NCBI GenBank assembly: GCA_947073495.1
Contig: CAMTMX010000029.1
Location: 1-37,121 of the forward strand
DNA length: 37,121 nucleotides
DNA from: an uncultured Porphyromonadaceae bacterium
GTDB lineage: Bacteria; Bacteroidota; Bacteroidia; Bacteroidales; Muribaculaceae
Direction of reading: 5' to 3'
The notes under the pieces were generated by a model that saw only the letters and a program-made list of their open reading frames with translations, searched no databases and was not told where the DNA came from. Of this stretch, positions 25,968 through 34,320 are shown in pieces (position 1 is the stretch's first letter; the number at the start of each line of letters is the position of its first letter). A program made the translations under genes and the position numbers.

Positions 25968-28280
25968 TTAATAATTCAATACAAGTTTGATTTTGAGAGT
26001 ATATGTCTCACCATCTTTGGTGTAAACCAATACAGGGCGCATTTCATGGCTACCAGTATATCCTTCAGTAATTTGCTCCGGATGATCACCATAATTCAAG
26101 TCAGTGCCACCGATTTCAAAGAATACGTATCCTCCTGCCCATGCACCTTCATCACCGGCTGCATTAAGCCAATAACCATTGTTTGCATTTGCAGTATAGT
26201 TCCAGCTACCATCTGTATTCAACGAACGGCAAGAAATAATCCCCTCTTCAGGATCAACGCCTACTTTAATCATATCAGAAATTTCAGCACGAGTCAATCC
26301 AAAGAAATCGCAAATCTCAGGAGCAGCCAAATCCATTGATCCTCTTCCGTAAGCACCGGGAGCACTCAGTTTAATAGACAAAGTTGCTTGAAGGGTATGG
26401 TCATCAACCTTTGTATATTCAGGTTCAATCTCTTCTTCATAATTGGCAAGATCTGTTCCATTGAGTTTAATTGCATACGGGAATTGAGCATCATTCTCTT
26501 CAACCTCATCCCAACCATGGCTCATATAAACCTCAGGAGATCCTTGAACCACAAGATAAAGCAATTCTGTATTGGCAGGAACGTTGAAGCCAAGATTTCC
26601 TTTAGCATCTTTTCCAACACTACTGTAAGTACGTTTTCCACCGGATAATGCTACAAAGCCATAACGCCAACCCATATTCTCAGCGCCTCCTACTGCATTA
26701 TACTTATCAGTTGTTCCGACAGTGTTGCCATCTCCATCAACCATAACGCCTTTATCCTTACCAAACAAGGGAGCACCATAATCAAGACCACGGAAATCGA
26801 CACTCACAGCTCCTCCGTTTTCAGGAACATTCAATGCAATAACATTGAATCCGGTAGCTCCCGGACAATTTGCATAAGAAATCTGATATTCTCCAGATTC
26901 ACTATTATAGAACATTTTGGTGTTATAGCGATCGAGATAACCATTTGCATATTCACGCACATCCTTAATATCGAATGTAGCCATACGGACCGCATAATCA
27001 AAAAGTTCCTCACGGGTAGTTGCATAATTGCCTCCATTATAAATCCTGGTGTAAGCAGATATAGCATCTTCCGGTGCCACTGATTCAGTCCAAATCTTAC
27101 CGTAAGCTTCAATCCCTTGCTTCTCTACCCAATAGCTCTGCAACCAATATGATGCATAACGTTGCCATTCATGATGGAAATGACGATGGCAGTTATTCAA
27201 CCACACATCAAAATTATAGGTAGTGAATTGCTCTTCAGGATAATCCCTTTGAGCCTGCCACTGAGCACACTGCTCCCAGTAAGCACACCCACCGTTACCA
27301 GAACCATCGGGACCAACAAATCCATAACGGAAACCGGATGTTCCATCAGCGGGAACCCCTTGTGTCTGCACACGGTCGGCGTACGTCTGATATTGGAAAG
27401 AATGGCCTATTTCATGAGCGATAGTGGATCCCACAGGCTGACAGGTAGATGGATTTACCCACAACGCACCGATCTTATCATCATAACCGGAACCTGTTGC
27501 AAGCCATTCGTCCTGATAAATAAGATAAATCTGCATCTTATAATTATCAAGCATTGATTTTCCTTGACCGAGAGTAGCCATACCAAGCTGATTTACATTG
27601 GTATCAAAGAACTTCTCAGCTTTGAGAAGCAGATCATCTATATCAACGCGCATGTTTGCAGGGACATCAGAAGAATTTGGATCCGCTCCAAACTCAGGAG
27701 ACCAGAACACAAAGAAGTGTTCGCTCTGTTTGCTACGATGCCAAGAATAATAGGCATCATGACGCAACATATAATCTGGACCCTCTTCAAAATGTGGATT
27801 CCATTCACCGGGACATGTATACTTTGCATAATCCTGAATTTCTGCAGGATCAAGATAAAGCACTTTATATTCCTGAGCTATATTGATTGTTTTAGTACCA
27901 CCTTTTTCTGTGATGATCTGCAACTGGACGGATCGACTGTTATTTATGTCCTCATTAGGTTGTATAGTTACAGTCACTTCACATTCACCGGCAAGACCGC
28001 TTTCGGGAGAAACGGTTGCAAATTCGCATGCCTCCCCTTCAGAATTAAGCACCTGAGCAGTCCAATCCATATCAGAAGTGAACGTCACTTTAAGTTGGTG
28101 GGAAGCGGCATCTATCTGATAATCTGCCTCACCCTCTACAGTTCCCTGATAACGGGGATCATAGTCAGCCTTAGTTTTAGTCAATTCAAAGTCGCTACAG
28201 CCTACGGTCAAACCGGAAAGTCCGCATGCCATGAATGCCATTGCTGAAAACTGAAAGGCTTTATGGATATTGAGTTTCAT
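25968..28280 (-). CDS. BACON-DUF6055-DUF4859 multidomain zincin-like lipoprotein
   Basis: This 770-residue lipoprotein (GLTVGC, Cys28) has three parts. First is a BACON-like immunoglobulin-fold domain (about 55-138; SDMDWTAQV, SGLAGECEVTVTIQPNE). Second is a DUF6055 region (about 150-620) aligning with both smaller paralogues, with AHEIGHSFQYQ (H289, E290, H293) and E336 in YWEQCAQW as possible third ligand. Third is a C-terminal DUF4859 domain (about 630-770; NNGYWLNAAGDEGAWAGGYV). BACON domains often act as spacers or mucin/glycan-associated modules, so the enzyme part would stand away from the cell surface. It is the last gene of the operon that begins with GH127 or SusC2, before a strong terminator. 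Peptidase action on glycoprotein substrate is inference. Confidence 0.88.
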   Translation of the reverse strand: MKLNIHKAFQFSAMAFMACGLSGLTVGCSDFELTKTKADYDPRYQGTVEGEADYQIDAASHQLKVTFTSDMDWTAQVLNSEGEACEFATVSPESGLAGECEVTVTIQPNEDINNSRSVQLQIITEKGGTKTINIAQEYKVLYLDPAEIQDYAKYTCPGEWNPHFEEGPDYMLRHDAYYSWHRSKQSEHFFVFWSPEFGADPNSSDVPANMRVDIDDLLLKAEKFFDTNVNQLGMATLGQGKSMLDNYKMQIYLIYQDEWLATGSGYDDKIGALWVNPSTCQPVGSTIAHEIGHSFQYQTYADRVQTQGVPADGTSGFRYGFVGPDGSGNGGCAYWEQCAQWQAQRDYPEEQFTTYNFDVWLNNCHRHFHHEWQRYASYWLQSYWVEKQGIEAYGKIWTESVAPEDAISAYTRIYNGGNYATTREELFDYAVRMATFDIKDVREYANGYLDRYNTKMFYNSESGEYQISYANCPGATGFNVIALNVPENGGAVSVDFRGLDYGAPLFGKDKGVMVDGDGNTVGTTDKYNAVGGAENMGWRYGFVALSGGKRTYSSVGKDAKGNLGFNVPANTELLYLVVQGSPEVYMSHGWDEVEENDAQFPYAIKLNGTDLANYEEEIEPEYTKVDDHTLQATLSIKLSAPGAYGRGSMDLAAPEICDFFGLTRAEISDMIKVGVDPEEGIISCRSLNTDGSWNYTANANNGYWLNAAGDEGAWAGGYVFFEIGGTDLNYGDHPEQITEGYTGSHEMRPVLVYTKDGETYTLKIKLVLNY

Positions 28281-28304
28281 GTTGTTTTCTTTAATTCGGT
28301 TATT

Positions 28305-28338
28305 CTATATTCCGACAGTATATACTGTCGGAATATAG
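28305..28338 (-). other. 34-base perfect palindrome between two operon genes
   Basis: The left half is CTATATTCCGACAGTAT (28305-28321) and the right half its exact reverse complement. It starts 14 bases after the stop of the DUF4859 lipoprotein gene and ends 24 bases before the next start. No T-tract follows, so it may be a weak terminator, mRNA stabiliser or protein-binding site that lowers expression of the distal gene. Confidence 0.8.
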
Positions 28339-28352
28339 TTACTTCATATTAA

Positions 28353-29345
28353 TTATTCGTATGTTGCAGTACAGAAGAATGACAGTGCTTTGGAATGATC
28401 ATTTACATCTGCCACACCAAACTTGACTGAATGAACGGTTCCCGGCTCAATTCCCGGATAACGACCAATAGCAAAACATGGAGGATCATCCTCAAGCCAA
28501 GGTTCGATGAAGTATGCACAACCAGCTCCCCAACCTTGGATATTTCCGTTTGCATCACACCAATATCCGCCGTTATTTGCAGTTGGAGTGCCATCCCAAA
28601 TATATGCATTTGTTTCATGATCAATCATATATACACCAAGTTTACCATCAGACAAAGCAGATATAAACTGATCCGGTGTCATACCAAACGTAAAGTCTAT
28701 ATTTTCTGCAACATCTGTAACAGGAAGAGAATATGCATTGTAATCACCTGCAGGAATAGTGAAATCAAGGAAAGCATAACTCTTATCGTAAGCAGTCACA
28801 TTGAAGACAAACCTTACATGTTCATTATAATTAATCCCATTTTTGGCAAAACCGATTTGTACCGGCACACTGCCACCCCCATTGGGATCAATATAGAATT
28901 TTAATGCATGTGAACTTTCATCATAAACGATCTTTCCATAGACGTTTGCATCATCAGCCTCACATACATTTCCAGTTTTGCTCACATACCAACCATATTT
29001 ATCACCTGAATTGGCAGGAGTTTTCAGCCAGACCATTCGGTTCGGATTGATCGGTGCGACCACATACTCATTTCCGAGTTTGGAAACAAGTTCCTGGGCG
29101 GATATTCCAAATGCAGCCTGAATCATGTCATCGTAGTCAAACACGTCAACAACAACAGGATCTGTCTGACCACCTGTCATTTCAAACACATTACTTGCCG
29201 TAACATCAGGATTTGCCTTGACAGGAGGATTTTCATTAGGACCGTATACATGGATGGAAGTTGCATCCTCATAGTCCTCGTGGCATGCCGGGAGTATAGT
29301 AAGACAGCAGCATGCAAGAAAACCATAAATATATTTCTTTTTCAT
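28353..29345 (-). CDS. DUF4859 lipoprotein, probable surface glycan-binding protein
   Basis: This 330-residue lipoprotein (LTILPAC, Cys21) has two similar halves. The first spans about 45-185 (FGISAQELVSKLGNE, YGWYVSKTGN), the second about 190-330 (FGMTPDQFISALSDG, NNGGYWCDANGNIQGWG). The second half matches the DUF4859 end of the large neighbour (NNGYWLNAAGDEG). There is no catalytic motif. It sits directly behind susD2, where SusE/F-like surface glycan-binding proteins are usual, so substrate capture is the best guess. The many Trp/Tyr in the GYW and WG motifs would suit carbohydrate stacking. DUF4859 naming is from memory; the function is unproven. Confidence 0.82.
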   Translation of the reverse strand: MKKKYIYGFLACCCLTILPACHEDYEDATSIHVYGPNENPPVKANPDVTASNVFEMTGGQTDPVVVDVFDYDDMIQAAFGISAQELVSKLGNEYVVAPINPNRMVWLKTPANSGDKYGWYVSKTGNVCEADDANVYGKIVYDESSHALKFYIDPNGGGSVPVQIGFAKNGINYNEHVRFVFNVTAYDKSYAFLDFTIPAGDYNAYSLPVTDVAENIDFTFGMTPDQFISALSDGKLGVYMIDHETNAYIWDGTPTANNGGYWCDANGNIQGWGAGCAYFIEPWLEDDPPCFAIGRYPGIEPGTVHSVKFGVADVNDHSKALSFFCTATYE

Positions 29346-29356
29346 GATTTACAATA

Positions 29357-31042
29357 TTAATAACCGGGGTTCTGCACCAGGTTAGGGTTAGCCTGAAGAT
29401 TATCTCTCAGAATCGGGAAAATATCAAAATGATGATCATTTGGATTGGTGATAGCAGATTTTCCAAACCAAGATTTACCATTGAATACGTTGCATCCATT
29501 TGTCATCTTAAAACGTATCAAGTCTTGACGGCGATGGTGTTCATACACAAATTCCCATGCCAAATCGTCAAGTAGACCACCCAAAAGTATGTCTGCGCCA
29601 CCTTCATGCGTAGTTGTATTAACCACATTTGTCAATTCTCCATCAACAACATCTCCTTGGGTTTCCCGCAAACCATAGTCATAAACAGATCCACCCTTAA
29701 GCTGAGCGACTGTACGAACTGCCTTTTCCGGATTATCCTTAAATGCACGTTTCCTGATCATAGTCACAATGTCAGCAGCGTCTTGCTCAGTTTCATCTTT
29801 ATACCCTCCAAGTCGGAGAAGGCATTCCGCCTTAATGAAATAAGCATCTGTCAGTCGGAAGAACGGGATATTACAGTTAGATGTGCCAATGTTACCCGAT
29901 TGAATTTCATAAAGCCACAGTCTTGCACCCTGCATGCCAGCAGCCCCCGGACGTTCGATTGCATATACCTCGGGAGTAAAATTGAGTTCTACGCCGTTAA
30001 TATAAATCGGATTACCCTGAGTGTCTACCTGTGGGCCCCATTTCCAAGTATCTTTTTTACGGGAATCAGCAGGATCATAAGTTTCCAAGAATTGTGGCAC
30101 ACATGCACTACCATTCCATGGGTCGAATGTCACACCAAATATGCCTTGAGAACCGGCAATAAACCACTTACAGAAATGATTCGTACCATGACCGGCATAT
30201 TTATTGTCGTACATAAGACCAAGTATGATCTCGTTGCATGTCGAATTAGCAGCTGAGAATGGCTCACGATATGACTCTGCAAGTGTATAATTACCTGAAT
30301 TGATCACTTCATTCACCTCATCTATTGCCTTGCCATAATACGATGAATCCGGACTGTCAGGGAACCATGCATCGTGATTGAGATACATCTTGGCAAGAAT
30401 CATACATGCCACATAATAGTCAACCTGACCCATTTCTTTGGTTTTAGTAAGAAGCGGCTTACTTTCCACAAGTTCCTTTACAATGAAATCGTATGTATCT
30501 TGTGGAGCCATCTGTGAAGGCATAAATCCGTCTTCCACTTTATTGGTTGTTGTCACAGGGATGTTACGCCAAAGATCAAACAACACATAATAGAAAAGAG
30601 CCCTGAATGTGCGAAGTTCCGCTGCTGCATTTTCATTTGAGCTGATTGATTCTTCATCAAGCAGTGTATTACAAGCGTTTATACCCTGATAGCAAGAGAA
30701 CCAAGGACGGTAGAGGTGGTTGATTGTGGGGTGAAATTCATGCTTATGTAAAGAAACATACTGAGCACCCCAACCCGAAGTTTCATATCTGAACGGTGTC
30801 ATAATAAGGTCAGCACATTCCTGACTTATATCCTGATACCCTTCCCAACCGTCATACATGTCTCTCAGACGGTCGTATATTGTGCCATACTGAGCCTGTA
30901 TATCTTCCTGAGTAAACTCATAGCTTCCGTCTCCCGGGATCTGACTATAGACAGTTTCGTCAAGATTCGTACATCCGGTAGTAACCAATGACGCAGCCAC
31001 TACAGTAGACAACAGACCTGTTTTAAATATATTGAATTTCAT
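29357..31042 (-). CDS. SusD-family outer-membrane substrate-binding lipoprotein (SusD2)
   Basis: This is a 561-residue RagB/SusD protein from the Met at 31042, which gives a clean lipoprotein signal (SLVTTGC, Cys24) and starts 19 bases after the susC2 stop. A start at 31075 would overlap susC2 and put basic residues before the signal. SusD segments are YRPWFSCYQGINACNTLL, ELRTFRALFYYVLFDLWRNIPV, YYVACMILAKMYLNHDAWF, FFRLTDAYFIKAECLLRLGG and LAWEFVYEHHRRQDLIRF. It partners SusC2 at the surface. It is poorly similar to SusD1, so a different ligand is expected. Confidence 0.95.
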   Translation of the reverse strand: MKFNIFKTGLLSTVVAASLVTTGCTNLDETVYSQIPGDGSYEFTQEDIQAQYGTIYDRLRDMYDGWEGYQDISQECADLIMTPFRYETSGWGAQYVSLHKHEFHPTINHLYRPWFSCYQGINACNTLLDEESISSNENAAAELRTFRALFYYVLFDLWRNIPVTTTNKVEDGFMPSQMAPQDTYDFIVKELVESKPLLTKTKEMGQVDYYVACMILAKMYLNHDAWFPDSPDSSYYGKAIDEVNEVINSGNYTLAESYREPFSAANSTCNEIILGLMYDNKYAGHGTNHFCKWFIAGSQGIFGVTFDPWNGSACVPQFLETYDPADSRKKDTWKWGPQVDTQGNPIYINGVELNFTPEVYAIERPGAAGMQGARLWLYEIQSGNIGTSNCNIPFFRLTDAYFIKAECLLRLGGYKDETEQDAADIVTMIRKRAFKDNPEKAVRTVAQLKGGSVYDYGLRETQGDVVDGELTNVVNTTTHEGGADILLGGLLDDLAWEFVYEHHRRQDLIRFKMTNGCNVFNGKSWFGKSAITNPNDHHFDIFPILRDNLQANPNLVQNPGY

Positions 31043-31061
31043 TATCTTTAACTTTTTAAGG

Positions 31062-34000
31062 TTAGAACGTTGCATTCACGCCAATTGTAAAGGAACGTAC
31101 TGTAGGATATTTATCGCGGTCATCGACACCGGCTGTCCAGAAGTTCTCCACATTAAGCTCAGGATCGATGCCTTTATACATCGTTATAGTAAAGAGATTG
31201 TCTACAGAACCATAAATTCTAAGACTCTTGATCCATTTATTGTTTTTAAACGGGACAGTGTAGCCTATCTGTAAATTTGAAAGCTTGAAATAATCCCCAT
31301 TCTCAACATAATAGCTTGTCACAGCTTGACCTTGAAGAGCAGAAAGCTTACGATCGCCCATTACTGGTTCAGCCGCCGCACGAAGTTTATTATAAGCATG
31401 AGCATTATTCTCGTAGAATACACGCTGATTATTTACAATCTTGAATCCGAATGCACCTGTAAACTGCATTGAGAGGTCAAAATCTCGATAACGAAGTTGA
31501 TTGTTCCAACCAATATTTACTTTAGGAAGACCATTACCGAGATATTGATACCATTCATCAGTATCATTACGCATTTCCTGATAGAATTCGGCACATTGAC
31601 CAGTTTTTGGATTTTCAATCAGGAACACCCCGTTTTCTGAAACACCAACAGCTTTAAGACCCCATATTTGACCAAATTCCTGACCGACTTCCACTTTATG
31701 GGTATATTGAGATATCGGATCGCCAATACCTTGAAGCCACATTATATTTTCTGTCTGGTAAAGATCATTAGAAAGACTAATCAATTTGTTTGAATTATGC
31801 TGAAGGGTGAATACCGTATTCCATTCAAAATCTTTGGTAGTCACAGGAATAGCACGAAGCATAACTTCTATACCTGTATTGCGCATCTTACCTACATTTG
31901 CATAAGTCTCGTCATAAAGATTCGGGGGAGAAGGAACAGCATAATCATATAGCATGTCGGATGTCTTCTTGTAATACCAATCTACGCTACCTCCAATCCT
32001 GTCATTAAGGAAACCGAAGTCAACACCGACATTGAATTCAGAGGCTTTTTCCCACTTGAGATCCGGGTTAGCATTAGAAATAGCTTTCATCCCTTTCTTC
32101 CATATGCCATCTCTATAATACCAACCGCCACTATAATCATAACGAAGGATTGATTTATATGAATCATATGGGATAACACCTGTGATACCATAACCTGCAC
32201 GAAGTTTCAAGTTATTCATCCAATCGCGGGTATGCTCCATAAATGCTTCATTCATGATATTCCAACCGGCAGAAACAGACGGGAACGCTCCCCACTTATG
32301 GTTAGCACCGAATTTTGAGCTACCCTCGTATCGGATTGAAGCAAGAATATTATAGCGATTGTCATATCCATAGCTTACACGTGCAAACCAGCCTATTAAT
32401 TTAGAAGAACCTTTATCACTACCCATAGAGGCTTTACCATCCTTCAAATAGTCTCCTGCCCCTATGTTGTTCCATGCAAAATAATCATTCGGGAAATTTG
32501 CATTCCACATAGAAGACTTATCCCAAATATTCTCAGACCAGCTATAACCGACAAGACCTTCAAAACGGTGCACGTCATTGAACGTATTGCGGTATTTGGA
32601 AGTAATTTCAAGATAATCTGTTTGGTCGCCAGCCTCTTCAATAGTAGCAGTGCCATTATAGCCATTCAATGAATTTAGGGTATAATCTTTTGTCTCATAG
32701 TGTTTTTTAGTTTCTTTCCATCTATGAGTTGCGAGCATCACATTCGTCTGCCAACCCTTAATTGGTTCAATCGTGATGTTTCCTGTCATACGGAGATTCT
32801 GACTTTTTCCCTCGCCGGTATATTCATTTTGAATAGAAACCGGATTATAATATTGAAGAAGAATGCCTTCATTGTATGTACCATCTTCATTCCAAATAGG
32901 AGAAGTCGGATTCCTAATAACAGCCTGACGATAAACTGTGCCAGTCTCGTTCATATCATATTTATATGAATCCGTAACGGCATTCAAATTCAGTTTGACA
33001 ATATCATTAAAGAACCAGTGACTGATATCAAAATTCATTGAGAATGTTTCATTCCCGGTTTTTTTCATCACACCTTCTGCATTACGATAAGTAAAATTAC
33101 CGAAATAAGATGTGCTTTGATTTCCACCAGAAATTGATACGCTATGATTGTTTGTCACAGCTGTACGGCTAATTGCCTTAAGCCAATCAGTATCATAACC
33201 TTCATCATTATAGTTGGTCTTGCCGGCACGAATATCTGAAGCATCCATGAAATCAGCCTTTTTTGACCAATTTGAGAAGCTGACATATCCAGAATATGAG
33301 ACAGTTGTATTCTGATCTCTTTTACCAGTTTTTGTTGTGATCAAAATGACACCTGCGGCACCACGTGTACCATAAATAGCCGCAGCAGATGCATCCTTCA
33401 ACACGTCAATAGCTTCAATATTCTCCGGTGGAACTGATTTTAAATCTCCGGGAACTCCGTCAATCAATACAAGTGGAGCTGCATTACCTGAAACAGTAAC
33501 AATACCACGGAGGCTGATTTCTGAATTAGCTCCAGGATCACCTGAAGATTTTGTGATTGTAAGACCTGCGACCTTACCTTTAATGAGGTCACCGGCGTTA
33601 TTGCTATTACCAACCGTAAAATCCTCAGCACGAACCTGTGCGACGGCTGAGGTGACATCACCTTTTTTCTGGGTGCCGTAGCCGATTACGACCACATCGT
33701 TGAGCACCTGGGAGTCGGATGCGAGGACTATGTTTCCGAGGTTGGCTTTACCGCTCTGCACCTTGATGGTGAGGGTCTGGTATCCTACGTAAGAGATCTG
33801 GAGTTCCTGTCCGGGAGCCGCCTTGACGGTGAATCTGCCTTCTATGTCGGTTGCCGTACCGGTAGAAGAACCTTTCACAAGTACGGTGGCGCCGATAAGA
33901 GGTTCGCCCTCAGAATCGACCACGACACCTGTGACCGGTCCCGCTTCAGCAGGCGCGACCGCCTGCAGTGGTTCCGCATAAGCCGTCGGGATGCAGCAAG

Positions 34001-34082
34001 TGCCTCCCAGGCATGCGAAAGCCGCAATTTTCAGCAAGCTCTTGCTGAAAATAAAAGAATTTCTCTGCGGTTTTTGTTTCAT
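31062..34082 (-). CDS. SusC-family TonB-dependent transporter (SusC2), compositionally mosaic
   Basis: This is a 1006-residue SusC protein. It has a signal region, a carboxypeptidase-regulatory-like domain (about 48-120), the motif NDVVVIGYGTQKKGD (128-142), a plug (SLRGIVTVSGNAAPLVLIDGVPGD), and a barrel ending in SFTIGVNATF. It forms an importer with SusD2. About 55 percent GC in the first 140 codons drops sharply to the mid-30s after the GYGTQKK motif (about position 33655), by hand counts of single lines. This suggests the barrel half and downstream genes were swapped in by recombination. It lies 238 bases after GH127, with a repeat tract but no convincing promoter in between. Confidence 0.95.
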   Translation of the reverse strand: MKQKPQRNSFIFSKSLLKIAAFACLGGTCCIPTAYAEPLQAVAPAEAGPVTGVVVDSEGEPLIGATVLVKGSSTGTATDIEGRFTVKAAPGQELQISYVGYQTLTIKVQSGKANLGNIVLASDSQVLNDVVVIGYGTQKKGDVTSAVAQVRAEDFTVGNSNNAGDLIKGKVAGLTITKSSGDPGANSEISLRGIVTVSGNAAPLVLIDGVPGDLKSVPPENIEAIDVLKDASAAAIYGTRGAAGVILITTKTGKRDQNTTVSYSGYVSFSNWSKKADFMDASDIRAGKTNYNDEGYDTDWLKAISRTAVTNNHSVSISGGNQSTSYFGNFTYRNAEGVMKKTGNETFSMNFDISHWFFNDIVKLNLNAVTDSYKYDMNETGTVYRQAVIRNPTSPIWNEDGTYNEGILLQYYNPVSIQNEYTGEGKSQNLRMTGNITIEPIKGWQTNVMLATHRWKETKKHYETKDYTLNSLNGYNGTATIEEAGDQTDYLEITSKYRNTFNDVHRFEGLVGYSWSENIWDKSSMWNANFPNDYFAWNNIGAGDYLKDGKASMGSDKGSSKLIGWFARVSYGYDNRYNILASIRYEGSSKFGANHKWGAFPSVSAGWNIMNEAFMEHTRDWMNNLKLRAGYGITGVIPYDSYKSILRYDYSGGWYYRDGIWKKGMKAISNANPDLKWEKASEFNVGVDFGFLNDRIGGSVDWYYKKTSDMLYDYAVPSPPNLYDETYANVGKMRNTGIEVMLRAIPVTTKDFEWNTVFTLQHNSNKLISLSNDLYQTENIMWLQGIGDPISQYTHKVEVGQEFGQIWGLKAVGVSENGVFLIENPKTGQCAEFYQEMRNDTDEWYQYLGNGLPKVNIGWNNQLRYRDFDLSMQFTGAFGFKIVNNQRVFYENNAHAYNKLRAAAEPVMGDRKLSALQGQAVTSYYVENGDYFKLSNLQIGYTVPFKNNKWIKSLRIYGSVDNLFTITMYKGIDPELNVENFWTAGVDDRDKYPTVRSFTIGVNATF

Positions 34083-34154
34083 AAGATGTTAAGGTTTAAT
34101 TATTTTGTATTTTTTAGATGTTTTAAGGGATTTAAGGTGGATAAGGTGATTAAT

Positions 34155-34320
34155 GACAATTCATTATGCATAATGCATAATGCATAATTGAGAATCATTT
34201 GAAAATGATTATGGTAATAATTTTATCAATAATTATGAATTATGCATTATGAATTATGAATTATGCATTATGAATTATGCATTATGAATTATGCATTATG
34301 AATTATGCATTATGCATTAA
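34155..34320 (-). repeat. Heptamer array between GH127 and susC2
   Basis: ATTATGC and ATTATGA units alternate in a 7-base phase from about 34155 to the GH127 stop, interrupted at about 34188-34232. The array is self-complementary (GCATAAT/ATTATGC), so long AT hairpins are possible. The gap 34083-34320 holds no gene. Confidence 0.88.

Noticed and set aside
31043..31075. Upstream start of susD2 at 31075
   Set aside because: It overlaps the end of susC2 and places charged residues before the lipoprotein signal that begins at 31042.
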